Assembly: GCA_036936605.1 (NCBI GenBank) | Contig: JAUPFV010000005.1 | Location: 72,862,885-72,926,884 of the forward strand | DNA length: 64,000 nt | Origin: Limnanthes douglasii subsp. nivea | Lineage: Eukaryota > Streptophyta > Magnoliopsida > Brassicales > Limnanthaceae | Direction: 5' to 3' | Shown: piece after piece, positions 1-9,989 of the stretch | Position numbering within the stretch: the first letter of the stretch is position 1 | How the letters are laid out: each line of letters opens with the position of its first letter | Notes under the pieces: generated by a model | Told to the model about the DNA's origin: nothing | The model's input: only the letters and a program-made list of their open reading frames with translations | Databases searched by the model: none | Program-made: the position numbers and the translations under genes

Positions 1-299
1 AAATGCAATAACCAAACAGGATCAACAAGAGAGAACGATGGAATCTTAAAATATATGAGCAAATAGGACAAACCAATTGGCGAGGGTTGGATACACACTA
101 TAAATATAACAAAAAAACTTAAATTAGAGATTACATATAATTGATTGGTTATGCAACTTTGGTTCCAAAGAATTTGAATCGTATGTCAAAAATCATGCGA
201 TACGATGCTAAATAGGTGAGGGTAGAGAAGGTTCCAAGAGTTATATCATTTATCTCTCTCGATGTATGGTAAAATATCGGACTGAAGGAGGCACGCCAT
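1..299. other. No recognised feature
   Basis: AT-rich sequence with no coding pattern I could place. It probably includes the 3' end of the copia relic that follows on the minus strand: purine-rich GAAGGAGGC near 283-291 is the sort of tract that precedes a copia LTR, but the boundary cannot be fixed by eye. Confidence 0.3.
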
Positions 300-670
300 A
301 CATATGTTTAGAATTAGCTTTTTAAACCACATAATTTATTTTACTGCCTTCGCTAATGCTACATATTATGGTTTAGTCGATAATAAAATAATTTTATGTC
401 GTAGACTAGATTTTCAGCTGATTATGTTTCCTCTCAGTGTGAAAGCATACTAACTGATAGATTGTCTTCAATTTAAATCTTCATTATAAACTAAATCGCA
501 ATAGCTTTAGAAAATGAAATCTTTATTTCAAGAAGACTGACCTTCTTTTAGTGACCTTTTGAGGTATTTGAGACCCCACAATGTTGCTTCCAAATGAATG
601 CTTCCAAGTTTACTCATAAACCTTTTGATAATACTTATAGCCTAAGATAGATCATGCACACTTCTAAGCA
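300..670 (-). pseudogene. Ty1/copia pol relic (end of RT and RNase H)
   Basis: Read on the minus strand in shifting frames. A segment near 560-640 gives RFMSKLGSIHLEATLWGLKY, the conserved copia stretch after the RT palm (usual form RFMSNPGKEHWEAVKWILRY). It is followed near 375-505 by YCDLVYNEDLN, then YAFTLRGNIIS and LLSTKP, matching the copia RNase H series YxDSDYAGDLD, GYVFTLGGNPISW and ALSTTEAEY. Several in-frame stops and at least one frame change are visible, so it is dead. The RNase H acidic positions are partly lost. Only about 120 codons of a protein that normally exceeds 1300 remain. Lineage not assigned. Confidence 0.6.
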
Positions 671-889
671 TTGCATACATAATACTTTCCATAGATCAGC
701 ATGAATAAAACCTCGAACATCTCATATTTTGTACTTTGAAGTATTAAACTTGAGCTTATTTGATTTTTGTCATTATACAATATTCACAAAATCTCAAATA
801 TTTAATATATTTTTTCAAAATTAACAATTTCTCAATTAACACCCTCAAATTATAAAAGTTTACAAGACATAATCTGATGTGTCATAAGG
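671..889. other. Unassigned AT-rich sequence
   Basis: Probably further decayed copia RT on the minus strand, since a weak resemblance to the RT thumb region continues to about 700. Nothing firm. The break to Tat-type sequence on the plus strand lies near 890-930. Confidence 0.25.
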
Positions 890-929
890 ATGTTGAATAT
901 ATATTCTCTTATATATTACAATTTTTTGG

Positions 930-1760
930 AATGCAAGTTTTATCATTCACCTGAGATTTTATCCATGCCTTCAATAGAAGAACAACTATACTTGTATGTA
1001 GCGGTGTTAGATTTTGCTGTCAATGTTGTATTGATAAGGAAAGAAATTGGAGCTTACATGACAGTTTATTATGTGAACAAAATTTTATTGGCGTCAGAGT
1101 AAATATACTTAAGGCTTGAGAAATTAGCTCTGACCTTGGCGGTGGCTGCTAGAAAAATTCACTATTGTTTTCAAGCTCATACAATTGTTGTTCGAATCTC
1201 TTTTTCATTGAAGAATATATTGCAACGACAAGATTTTTCTGGCAGAATGACAAAGCGGTTGGTTGAGTTCGGGGATTTTGATATAAATGTTGCTCATCAA
1301 ACAACTATCAAGCCTCGGTATTTAGCATATTTTTTGGTTGAATTTTATTCAAGTTAATCCAATGAGAAAACTATTAAAGAATTGTTGCCAGTAGATTCAA
1401 CATGGTTGGTTTGACCAGATTAGGGATCTAGTATTTCGGGTTCCAGCGTAGGGGTACAATTGATTGCTCATATTAGAGAAGCTATGTATCAAGCCATTCG
1501 ATTTGGATTTCATGCATCGAATAATGAAGCTGAGTACGAGGCTGCTTTGGCTCGTTCAAGTCTTGCAAGTATTTGTGGGGAAAAACAATTCGGTTGGAGA
1601 TAAATTCACAATTAGAAGCAAATCATATGACAGGGATATCTGAGGCTAAGAAAGACCAATTAGTGTTATATCTTCGTGAGCTTTGGTTAACTTTTTCAGT
1701 TTGACGAAATGGTTGTCGAAAACGTCAGTCGAGGGGATAAACAATTACAGATTATTTGGA
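930..1760 (+). pseudogene. E1 RNase H and second (archaeal-type) RNase H
   Basis: Residues such as LYLYVAVLDFAVNVVLIRKE and YYVNKILLASE align with the RT-linked RNase H of E4 (LFVYLAVSSCAISVVLVRE, YYINKSLIDAE). A TAA at about 1100 and frame changes interrupt it. The connection reads FGDFDIN, as in E4. From about 1400 a second RNase H follows, visible as AMYQAIRFGFHASNNEAEYE, the segment carrying the conserved Glu of archaeal-type RNase H. The preceding TDGGSS motif is eroded to a stop plus GSS, and later Asp motifs are not readable. Non-functional. Upstream RT is absent, so E1 is truncated here. Confidence 0.65.
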
Positions 1761-1899
1761 AACCGTTGAATAAACATTTGAGTATCCTTGGATATTTTTA
1801 CAAGAAAGTTCGTATATTTTGTGAAAATTTAAACAATACAAGTATTACGAAAAGCTATTTGTCACTACATAAAATGTTCGAGGTGATTGGCGATTTGAA

Positions 1900-3109
1900 A
1901 TAACAGAGTTTTTACTCGAAGGAACGTTACATCAATATGCTAAGTTAGCTCAGCGGTTGAGATATAAAGCTCATGGTTATACAATATTGAATGAAGTGTT
2001 ATATAAGAAGTCTTTGAGTAGACCGTTGTTATGATACTTCAGTAAGAATGAGTCTCAGGAAGTTATATCTGAACTGCATGATGGAGAAAGGTCTCCTCAT
2101 TATGGATTTAAAGATTTAACGAGAACGGTTTGTTGGAAGATATTATTGGCCATCAATAATGAGTAATTCTAAAAATTTGGTATGAAGTTGTGACACTTAT
2201 CAGCAATTTGCAAATTCTATCCATAAGCCGGCTTTACCACTAATCTCAATTTCCGAAGCAGTTCCTTTTGATATATGAGGAATTGATCTAGTATGACCAT
2301 TGACGATGACTTCGGGAGGAAGACAAACAATTATTGTGGTAGTGGATTATTTCTCGAAGTGGGATGAGGCTGAGCCTTTGTCAGATACAAGAGCTAAATA
2401 TGTTATCAAGTTCATTGTGAATAATATTTGTTGTCGTTTTGGATTTCATCGGAAGATTACTATGAATAACGACCCTCAATTTAATAATAGAGAAATGATT
2501 CTTTTGGTAATTCGAGGGGAATTATACAGTATTTTTCAACACATTTTCATCCTCAGGGAAATGGACAGGTGGAAGTAATGAACATGTCTATTTTAGAAGG
2601 GTTAAAGAAAAATTTGACAGTTGATGCTGGAAAATGGCCTAGTTACTTACAAAAAGTGTTGTGGGCTTATAGGACAACACATAAAAAAGAAACTTATGAG
2701 ACTCATTTTGTCTTAGTATAGGGGATAAATGTTGTGAGTATTTCGGAATCATCTTTACTATCTTATAGAATACTTCATTATACCGAGGATAATAATGAGG
2801 AAAGTAAAATAATAGGACTTGATTTAATTGAAGCAACAAGGGTAAGGGCGCATTTGAATTCAACCCATTATCAAACTTTGATAAGGAGTTAATAATTTGA
2901 AGGTAAGATGAAGGGATTTCATGGTGGGAGACAAAGTGTTGAGGAAGGTGTTCTTGCATACGAAGGATAAAAGAGTGGGAAATATGGCCCCAAAATGGGA
3001 AGGTCCTTATTCGTTAATAGAGAAAATCAAACTAGGAACGTATCGCCTCCAAGATAGAGATGAGAGACTTTTGCAGCATCCTTGGAATATCGAGCATTTA
3101 AAATTGTAA
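1900..3109 (+). pseudogene. E1 integrase
   Basis: Decayed Tat-type integrase. A zinc-finger region (ELHDGERSPHYGF near 2070-2105) is followed by the catalytic core from 2300: VVVDYFSKWDEAEPL carries the first Asp; KITMNNDPQFNNREM has Asn where E2 keeps Asp in TIDNGPQFD; NGQVEVMNMS near 2555-2585 keeps the third acidic residue. The C-terminal part (VGDKVLRKVFLHTKDKR, then WEGPY and HPWNIEHLKL) ends at TAA 3107-3109, as in E4. Frame changes occur near 2155, 2515 and 2900. Loss of the second catalytic residue plus the breaks make it inactive. Confidence 0.75.
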
Positions 3110-3172
3110 TGTGAGTAATCTTTTATACATTTTATGATATTGTTCATTGTTTACTTGTCTAGCTTGTACAAT

Positions 3173-3222
3173 GTCATACTTTTTCCTCTTCTAGTGGTGC
3201 GTGAAGATTTTAACGAGGTGTC
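3173..3222 (+). other. E1 conserved block after integrase stop
   Basis: A stretch of about 50 bp starting near GTCATACTTTTTCCTC and ending TTTTAACGAGGTGTC, 64 bp after the integrase stop. Equivalents are at 9861-9915 (minus), 42594-42646 and 54391-54444. It is more conserved than the sequence around it although it codes for nothing obvious. Role unknown; possibilities are RNA packaging, 3' end formation or a structural element of the genomic RNA. Confidence 0.6.
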
Positions 3223-3360
3223 ATACATATCTGAGGTTATAAAAAAATTCTTTTTTGTTGGCCAACTTTTATTTTTCTAAGTGATGATAAATTTATTATC
3301 TTGAAAGTTACACAAGGACTAATCATATTGGGGGTAATTTGCAAAAGATAAAAATTTGAC

Positions 3361-3870
3361 GTGCTAACGTTCATTAAAATATTGCTCAAAATACAAGTTT
3401 ATATGGTGCAAAAGTCGGTGTGTTAATGTTCTCTAAACCATTGATCAAAATAAAAGTTTATATGATGTTCAATTCGAGGTGCTAACGTTCATTAAAGCAT
3501 TGCTCAAAGTATAAGTTTATGTGGTGTTCGATTCAAGATGCTAACGTTCATTAAAGCCTTGCTCGAAGTACAAGTTTACGTGGTGTTAAATTTGAAGTGC
3601 TAATATCCACTTAAAGCATCTTTCAAAGTGCTAATTTGAGTGGAGAGATAATTCGAATTGCTAATTTCTATTTAGAGCATTGTTTGAAGTGCTAATTTAA
3701 GTGACGACATAATTCGAAGTGCTAACGTCTATTTAGAGCATTGTTCGAAGTGACAATTTGAGTGATGATCAATTTCAGAGTGTTAACATTTATTAAGAGA
3801 ATGGCTTGTCATATCAATTTGAGTGGTGATAAAATTCGAGCTAATAAATGTTTGACGAGGTGTTCTTCGA
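3361..3870 (+). repeat. Degenerate tandem array, about 60-bp unit, 8-9 copies
   Basis: Successive units share GTGCTAACGTTCATTAAAGC, then TTGCTCAAAGTACAAGTTTA and GTGGTGTTCAATTC with drift. The phase holds at about 60 bp for roughly 500 bp. Later units change to CTAATTTGAGTGGTGA. It lies between the integrase stop and the 3' end of the antisense gene. Arrays occupy the same position in E2 (9500-9812) and E3 (42702-42850) but with unrelated unit sequences. Tat-lineage elements are known for hypervariable 3' regions with such arrays, which can seed satellites. Confidence 0.85.
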
Positions 3871-4127
3871 TTACAAGAGATCAACAACAAAAGAGGGTAG
3901 TAATACTTAGTATGTTTTCAACCAAACAAGAAGTGACAACAAGTATTACATGTTTAAGAACCTATAAACGTCAATACTCACCCAACAAAGGATACATAGA
4001 TACCATAGAAATGAAACAATAAATAGCAATAATAAAACAACAATGATCACCATAAACAACAGTGATCCTAAAAACGTCAAAATACAATACAACTTCCTAG
4101 TTGTCATAGCCATTATCTTAGTTTCAT

Positions 4128-5608
4128 TTTAAGGAACTCCCTTCTTGATCTGAAGCATCCGATATGTCATCTTCATTGTCCTCAAATTCATATTCCTATA
4201 ATGATTCATTTGGGACAGTCACAAAGGCCTCTTTAGGGCGTCGCTCTACTAGAATTAACTTCCATAATTCAGATAAATTTTCCCTCAGAAACACTTCATA
4301 AAATTCGCGAAGCAAAGAGATCATTGCCTGTGCTTTGCTTATTTTGATACCATAAAGGCTATCCATTCCGCTTTTATCCACTGCAACTTTGATGGCAAGG
4401 CGTTTTCTTTCTTGAATTTTGTTTTGAATGATTCCAAATCGTCAAGTACCTTTTTTATTTCTTCCTCACTTTTGTCGAACAAATCCTCATAAATGAGTAC
4501 TTCATATGTTCTTCGTGTAACTCAGATTCATGTTTTCCTTAAGGTTGTCCAGTTCAGTCTGTTGTGTAGATTTTAATTTTTCTTTTTTTTGGTCATTAGT
4601 TGCGACCAAACGACGCTTGATTTTGATGAATCCCCTGAGAAATTTCGATATGTAGGCGTGGAAGGTTTGGAATTCTTTGAGGAGGTTTCAGTTACATATG
4701 TCTCTTAATTGATTGTTATAAACGAACTTTTTTTCCACCAGATCACATCATTTGTAATATTCTTTAATTTGTTTGCGCAAATTCAATATCTCTGTATAAT
4801 TAATTTTATGTATATTTGAGACCATAGAAAGGTTGAAGTAGCTTCTACACTTCCTCAAAGGTTTCCCCGACAAGATGAGGAGGATAATTGTTATATATAA
4901 CAATATTAGGTGAGGAAGAAACTTGAGGAGGAAATGGACCTATACTTTGAGGCAAATTAGCTTATGAAATTTGGTTGTCGATTTGTACGATATATTCTTG
5001 GATTTGTTGAATTTAAAGGTCCATGCATGCAATAAATCTTAAATTTCATCCTCACCTGTTGCGTCTTCGCAAATCACATTTTCTATTCCATGGTGATCTA
5101 TTTCAAGAATTTATTGTATTTATTCTACCTCCTCGATATGTGGGGTCGGATTTGGAGGAGGCACATCAATAATATTTTCTAACACAATGGTTGGAGGAGT
5201 TTTTTAAGAACTTTTTTTTTCGAGGTAGTGGTTTTCTTTCTTTTTCTTGAGGACTCAGCTCGAGCTCCTTCTTCGGTGTTTGGGAAGTTAGCATCACTAG
5301 TTTTTATTCTTGGTTTCCTTTAAGGGTTTTTTGGTTTCAGATCTTTTGAGGAGCTAGCTTGATATTTTTTCTTTTTTTCTTTGGAGGCAAGTGGATTTGC
5401 GATCTATTTCGAACTGGCAGTATAACATGTACTTCGGTAGCAGCTAGCCTTTTTACGATATCTCTTGGATTTAGGGGTTCCATTAGTTTATCAGTTGGGA
5501 CGACTAAATTTGGAGAGGTGTTTCATAATTTTGCTTATGAAAAAATTTAAAGGCATGAAAGCGTTATGGAATTCATTACACTCTGTTTTTTCTGCCCACT
5601 AAGATCGA
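4128..5608 (-). pseudogene. E1 antisense gene (3' part)
   Basis: Minus-strand reading from 5608 downward resembles the second exon of the antisense gene of E4: a segment like TECNEFHNAF near 5550-5580 (compare WENRFHDAF), then lysine-rich low-complexity sequence near 5200-5260, then AMISLLREFYEVFLRENLSE and LWKLILVERRP at 4196-4381 (compare KSDMVLLFHEKFPKRNLGDL in E4), ending with an acidic tail (EDNEDDISDASD) and a stop near 4128. Many stops and frame changes. The N-terminal PF04195-like domain is cut away by E2. Function unknown in any copy. Confidence 0.6.
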
Positions 5609-6048
5609 TGAGGTTAAAATATATTATAAGGGTATTTTTGTAATAATTGGATTTGGTTCTTGGTTAATTTTAGAAGATTCCCCATAAAGGGGTTTCAAAA
5701 TTAGAGTTCTTAAGTTATTCAATAATTTTGTAGGTTTTCTCCAATGATGATTTTTGGAGCATTAATAGAGTTAAATTAGGATCACGGGCCGGATTTAAGG
5801 GTCTTAACTCTTGAATTAACCATTTGAGTCATGGATGAGGCCCAATTACTTAATGAGTCATTAGTGTAGGCTAATTAGCTACTTGCTTAGTCATCTTTGG
5901 TGATGTGTCCATTTGGAAAGGTAAAAAGTGTTGTTCAAAACACGATTTGAATTTTATCAATACTGCCCATTGTAAGGTTACCCGAACTAACCTTCGAATT
6001 ATTTAATTGTTGAGCATAATTTCAGTGTAAAAGATTTCTGATCCATCA
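5609..6048 (-). repeat. E2 putative 3' LTR
   Basis: On the minus strand this runs from TGATGGATCAGAAATC (6048 downward) to ATATTTTAACCTCA (5609). The start resembles TGATGACTCCGAA of E4 and TGATCAGTTCGGA of E3. The end resembles the E4 and solo LTR ends (TTAACCTCACCA), with ATTACAAAAATACCC just inside matching ATTACAAATTTACCC. The spacing from the CACGTG box at 6227 (179 bp) matches E4 (167 bp). Only one end was verified against another copy, and the outer target duplication (ATCGA, 5604-5608) could not be paired, so this is a reasoned placement. Confidence 0.5.
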
Positions 6049-6226
6049 TATAGCCCGCATTAGTGTTTACAAAAAACTCAATTTTTGAAGACTAATTTTT
6101 AAGTTCGATTTTATCAAAATTTCAAAAGTTTCGAACATAAGAATTAATATTTTTGCCGAAATTAGTAACGTTATAGAACGTTACATCTTTTGTGATATTA
6201 CTGTTGATTTCCGCCGCCATTCTGTT

Positions 6227-6420
6227 ACACGTGTCAATTGCTCATCGAAATATGCATTTACTCTGCCATAGGTAAAGTATAGTAATTAACGTGTGACATT
6301 TATATTTACCTAAAGAGTTTAATCATTAGGCTTACCTTTACTTAGGTAAATAGGGTGCTTAAGTATTTCTCTAATAAGGTTTTGTGACTTTTAACTGCTC
6401 CACTATTTCTCTATATAAAC
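6227..6420 (+). promoter_or_regulatory. E2 antisense-gene promoter region
   Basis: A palindromic ACACGTGTC (6227-6235, CACGTG core) and a TATA-like TATATAAAC (6412-6420) lie upstream of the antisense-gene ATG at 6502. The CACGTG-to-TATA distance is about 178 bp and TATA to ATG about 89 bp. E4 has about 166 and 97 bp, and E3 about 135 and 97 bp. CACGTG boxes are bound by plant bZIP and bHLH factors, and ACGTGTC resembles an ABA-response element. That this drives transcription is inference. Confidence 0.5.
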
Positions 6421-7468
6421 CAGTTTTTATTTGGCCATTCTTATATGTTTTCAGAGGGGTTAAATTACTTGTTCAAAGAAAAGAAAATCACTGGTAATTG
6501 CATGTTTAACGCAAAGACAACTCTAATCAAATGTGGTTGGTTAAAGCTCTATGAATTAGAAGAAGAGAAGAGAAAAACCTGAATAGTTGTCGGCATTCCC
6601 GCTTCTTCCCCTCCAATAGTCACTACTCGAGTCATAAATTGCGGAAGGTCTCACATAGGTATTGGAAGTCTTCTACCAAAAATCTTCTCCTCGAAAACAT
6701 CCACAACTGCACACTCATCGACTTCTCCCCATCACTCACCAAAAACACTTCCCTGTCATAAAACTTCGAGTCGCCCAATTCCTTCAACGTTTAAAACAAT
6801 ATGATCGGATATAGAAGATGGTATCCCAAATCGGATAGCTCGGTCGACCATCGAACCACTGGTACTTATTGATTTGCCTTCATCTCCAATTTCAAACAAA
6901 AATTCATCTAATTTAGATGATGATGCTGGTACCCGGCTCACTGGACCAATAGAATCAAATCCTAAGGTAATAGAGGGAGTAATTGAGGATATGAGTGTGG
7001 ATTCTCCGTTGGAAACGTCTGGTCAGACAGGAGAAGTTTCTAAACCTTTTCTTGAATGGATTATAACAAGTAAAAGAGCTCAAAACAAAGAAAATATAGT
7101 TGAGGAATAATCAAAAGACTTGCCAATGTCTCTGGCTGGTCGAGTTGGCCCTAATTTCAAAAAGGTAACCGTAAGATATCTTTTAACGTTAAATAATATA
7201 TCCTATAGGTCAAACGAGCTAGTTGTTTTTACTGAATTGTTGAACTAGGGTCTAAGATTTCCCTTAGATCTCGAAATTGTTAGGTATTTCGAATTGGTCG
7301 GGTTATGTCCAAGTCAACTTAGTTCAGATGCGGGGTATACGCTACTCGCTTGTATTATAGCATCAATATTATCTCGAACACCTATGCCAATGGAGAAAAT
7401 GGTAGTCATTGTTGGATTATGTCGTAAGTCCAAAATCCTATTTTACCATTTCAATATGGGAAATAAGT

Positions 7469-7695
7469 AGCCCCCAAGGGGGTAGCCGAGTTGGTTGAGT
7501 ATGACATGTTTGTGACCAGAGGTCATGAGTTCGAGTCATTCTACATACGATTTCTCGGCTGAGCCTGTCACCTTGTATGGTTTGCCTTCTGGCATTGGTT
7601 TGCAGGTTATCGCGTCAGACTGAGGGTTTACCTTGTGCGCACTGATTGCACTCTGAGTAGCGGTTGCGGGTTCCCTCCGAAAAAAATATAAAAAA
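7469..7695 (+). mobile_element. tRNA-derived SINE with 15-bp target duplication
   Basis: About 227 bp inserted in the E2 antisense gene. An RNA polymerase III A box (TAGCCGAGTTGG, 7483-7494) and B box (GAGTTCGAGTC, 7527-7537) stand about 33 bp apart, as in a tRNA promoter. The 3' end is A-rich (ends AAAAATATAAAAA). Flanks ATATGGGAAATAAGT (7454-7468) and ATATGAGAAATAAGT (7696-7710) differ by one base and are the target-site duplication. The downstream body (GGTTTGCAGGTTATCGCGTC, then TGCGGGTTCCCTC) looks like the Au-type SINE family as I recall it; family assignment is tentative. No complete tRNA cloverleaf. Confidence 0.9.
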
Positions 7696-7854
7696 ATATG
7701 AGAAATAAGTTCAAAGTTGTGAATGATTTGTTGGAGTCATATAGGATATGAAAGACACATTTTTTGTTTATTAGTGGATGATAGGAAAATGGTCAAAAAA
7801 TATATTTATCTTAGGGAAACCCAAGCAAGCTCACCAGATTTTGAAAATGTCTAG

Positions 7855-7933
7855 GTAATCTTACCCAACTTTTCCACTTGACATTTAAATTTATTTTTAC
7901 TTTGGAAACCAACCTAATTACTTTTATTTGCAG
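7855..7933 (+). other. Inferred intron in E2 antisense gene
   Basis: Donor AG/GTAATC at 7854/7855 and acceptor TTTGCAG ending at 7933 enclose 79 bp of T-rich sequence. The flanking coding segments match, in order, the two sides of the intron in E4 (56382-56458, 77 bp). Finding the same intron in two diverged copies on the antisense strand is evidence that the antisense transcript is or was spliced. Confidence 0.55.
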
Positions 7934-9499
7934 TTTTCTTGGATTGTTTCACCCATCACTTTAAAACATCTCAAAGTACCTTCAGGAAGTTGCACATATG
8001 GGCAAATATGAAATTGAACAATTGTTTTCATCATTGTTTTACTGTCGGGAATTTAACCTGCAGTCACCTTTGGAGGACCAGTTCAAAGAGATAATTCTCA
8101 TGGAAATAATTCATCACACCTTCTGTGCCTACTGGTGTTTTATGTAGGATTGAGGAGGCCGATGGGAAGGTTCGTCTTCTAACAAGGATAAAAGCCCCAG
8201 TAACATTGATAAACTGAAAAATAAAAGTGTTTTGCAAGGTATCGACGAAGCAAATACCGACGGACAATCACCAAGGATTGACGCATCATTGTTGGATATT
8301 GTGGCAGCTAGGATGGAGGAATATGTTGTGCTCACTAACTTAGTCGAGCTAAGAAAGAAAAATCAAAAGCGTCATGCATAAAGTGGTGGAGAAAAGCACA
8401 AAAAGAAGAACAAAGTCACAATGAGTTCGGATTTAACATTGCGTCTGAACGTTCAGGTACCGCTTATTCCTATACCATATCCTCTTTTTTTATTTCCAAA
8501 TTTTGAAGGTGAATATACTACATGGGAGAATAATCTATTGGATAAGTTAACCGGGTTTGACTACTACGAAGCTTTTAATAAAGTATTTCCAAGCACTGGT
8601 CCTAACATGGTATATGATGGTACTCCTTTGAAATTTCAAAGGAAAACGATATTCTAAGACACTCAATCATGTTTTGCATTCAACATGTATTCAAACTTGA
8701 AAGATAAGTAATAAATCAGCGAGGAATCATTCAAAACTTTGAAGAAGAGAAAAAGAGACTTCATGAGGCATTTGATGCAGAAAAAAACTATAGTTGATGA
8801 TGCAATCAAGGAATCTAGGACCCTTTGAAAAAAATAGATAAGGCTAAAGAAGAATTAACCAAAGCTCAAAACACACTCAAAGAATTGGAAGACTCTAGTT
8901 CTAAAAAGGTAACTGAGGTGCAGGGTCAATTGAAGACCAGTCAATAATCTTTGGACCGTACTATGGGTGAGTAAAATCTTTGGAAAAAGACAAGAAAGAG
9001 TTGGAAGAAAAAAATTAAAGAATTATAAGCCAATTCGGCCCAAAAAGCTGACGATGCGATGAAGGCATATACAGATGCTACTCTGGACAAATTGAATGCT
9101 CGAGATGCATCTAGTAAATCATATATGGTATTGTTGTTTCTTAAAAAAAATTAATCTAATCTTGAGATCGTTGCGGGGCATGGTTCCTAGAAAAGTTCGT
9201 AACTTTGGGAATTTCTATGGCCGATTAGATGGTCGCTTCTGAAGAAAGGTCGGAGGGAAATTCTGATGGAGAATAGGAAGTAGGATCAAAGAAAGGGAGT
9301 TCATACGAGAAATGAGAGAGATCAAAAGAAAAAGAAGCTAAAAAGTAACGAATCCTAGTTCTCAATCTTTTTCAAGTCATTGGGAGATGCAAGGGAATTT
9401 TGTTTTATATATTGTTGAAAAGCTCTTGGATGACCAACGTATTGATAATTTCTATTTATATTTCAACTTTGGTTTATTCAATCTTTTCTAAAAATATTA

Positions 9500-9812
9500 A
9501 TCTTCTAAGACAACATAAACTTATACTTGGGTCATTCGAAGGTAATACATTCGAAGGAAAAAATGAACTTATACTTATGCCATACTTTTAGGCCATTCGA
9601 AGGTGATCCATTCGAAGACAACATAAACTTTTACTTGGGCCATTCAAATGTAGTCCATTTGAAGGTAAAAACAAACTTACACTTAAGCTCTTCGAAGGTA
9701 GTCCAATCAAAAGCAAAATAAATTTACTCTTAAGTCATTCAAATGTAATCTATTCGAAGGCAAAATGAATTTACTATTCGAAGATAATCCATTCGAAGGC
9801 AAAAAAAATTAG
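9500..9812. repeat. E2 tandem array, units of about 47-58 bp
   Basis: Six or so units built from AAACTTATACTTGGGTCATT, then CGAAGGTAATCCATTCGAAG plus an A-rich spacer. The CATTCGAAGG core recurs twice per unit. It sits between the pol end (near 9990) and the antisense-gene end (near 9358), the same place as the arrays in E1 and E3. The unit shares no obvious sequence with those. Confidence 0.85.
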
Positions 9813-9860
9813 AGAGACAAATAATGTTAAAGGCTAAAAAGAAGTTGATTGACAAGTCGG

Positions 9861-9915
9861 GAACCTCGTTAAAGCCTCTCCGAGCCACCAAGGTATAAAA
9901 AAGTATGCCCCCTTT
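9861..9915 (-). other. E2 conserved block after integrase
   Basis: On the minus strand: GGGGGCATACTTTTTTATAC, then CTTGGTGGCTCGGAG and CTTTAACGAGGTTCCC. This is the E2 version of the block found just after the integrase stop in all four Tat-type elements. It separates pol from the tandem array. Confidence 0.6.
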
Positions 9916-9989
9916 TAAAATATTTACATAAAATAAAATTAAAGTAAATAATTATAAATTTACTCCATTTACATCAATTGGTATTCTAC

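Larger units (their letters stand above)
890..5608 (+). mobile_element. E1: truncated Ty3/gypsy Tat-type retrotransposon
   Basis: A 5'-truncated element on the plus strand: RNase H, second (archaeal-type) RNase H, integrase, a conserved non-coding block, a 60-bp tandem array, then an antisense gene. Gag, protease and most of RT are missing, as are both LTRs. The right side ends where the 3' LTR of E2 begins (5609), inside the antisense gene, so E2 apparently inserted into E1. The missing remainder of E1 was not found on the far side of E2. The order matches the nearly complete E4 (48156-58299). The second RNase H between RT/RNase H and integrase is diagnostic of the plant Tat lineage. Confidence 0.75.
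6502..9358 (+). pseudogene. E2 antisense gene, PF04195-like with coiled coil
   Basis: Begins MFNAKTTLIKCGWLKLYELE, matching the N-terminal blocks in E3 and E4, with a TGA after about 26 codons. A low-complexity stretch follows, then VIEGVIEDMSVDSPLE (near 6970), then from 7140 a PF04195-like domain: KKVTVRYLLTLNNISYRS, LRFPLDLEIVRYFELV, PSQLSSDAGYTLLACI. The SINE at 7469-7695 splits it; FKVVNDLLES resumes after it. An intron is inferred at 7855-7933. Exon 2 includes FHHCFTVGNLTCSHLW, the NNLLDKLTGFDYYEAF region (8535-8590), a coiled-coil stretch rich in Lys/Glu (8700-9090) and KSYMVLLF near 9118. Many stops; dead copy. Function unknown: the Pfam family is named only for its occurrence in gypsy-type elements. 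Confidence 0.65.

Noticed and set aside
3361..3870. Regular repeats as a CRISPR-like array
   Set aside because: Units are degenerate and directly adjacent with no unique spacers, in a plant retrotransposon 3' region.
6874..7110. The plus-strand frame at 6874-7110 as a separate host gene
   Set aside because: It matches in order with the MEEIMEDS region of the antisense genes of E3 and E4, so it is part of E2.
7469..7560. A- and B-box sequence as a tRNA gene
   Set aside because: The boxes are tRNA-like but no full cloverleaf forms. Target duplications and an A-rich tail show a SINE.
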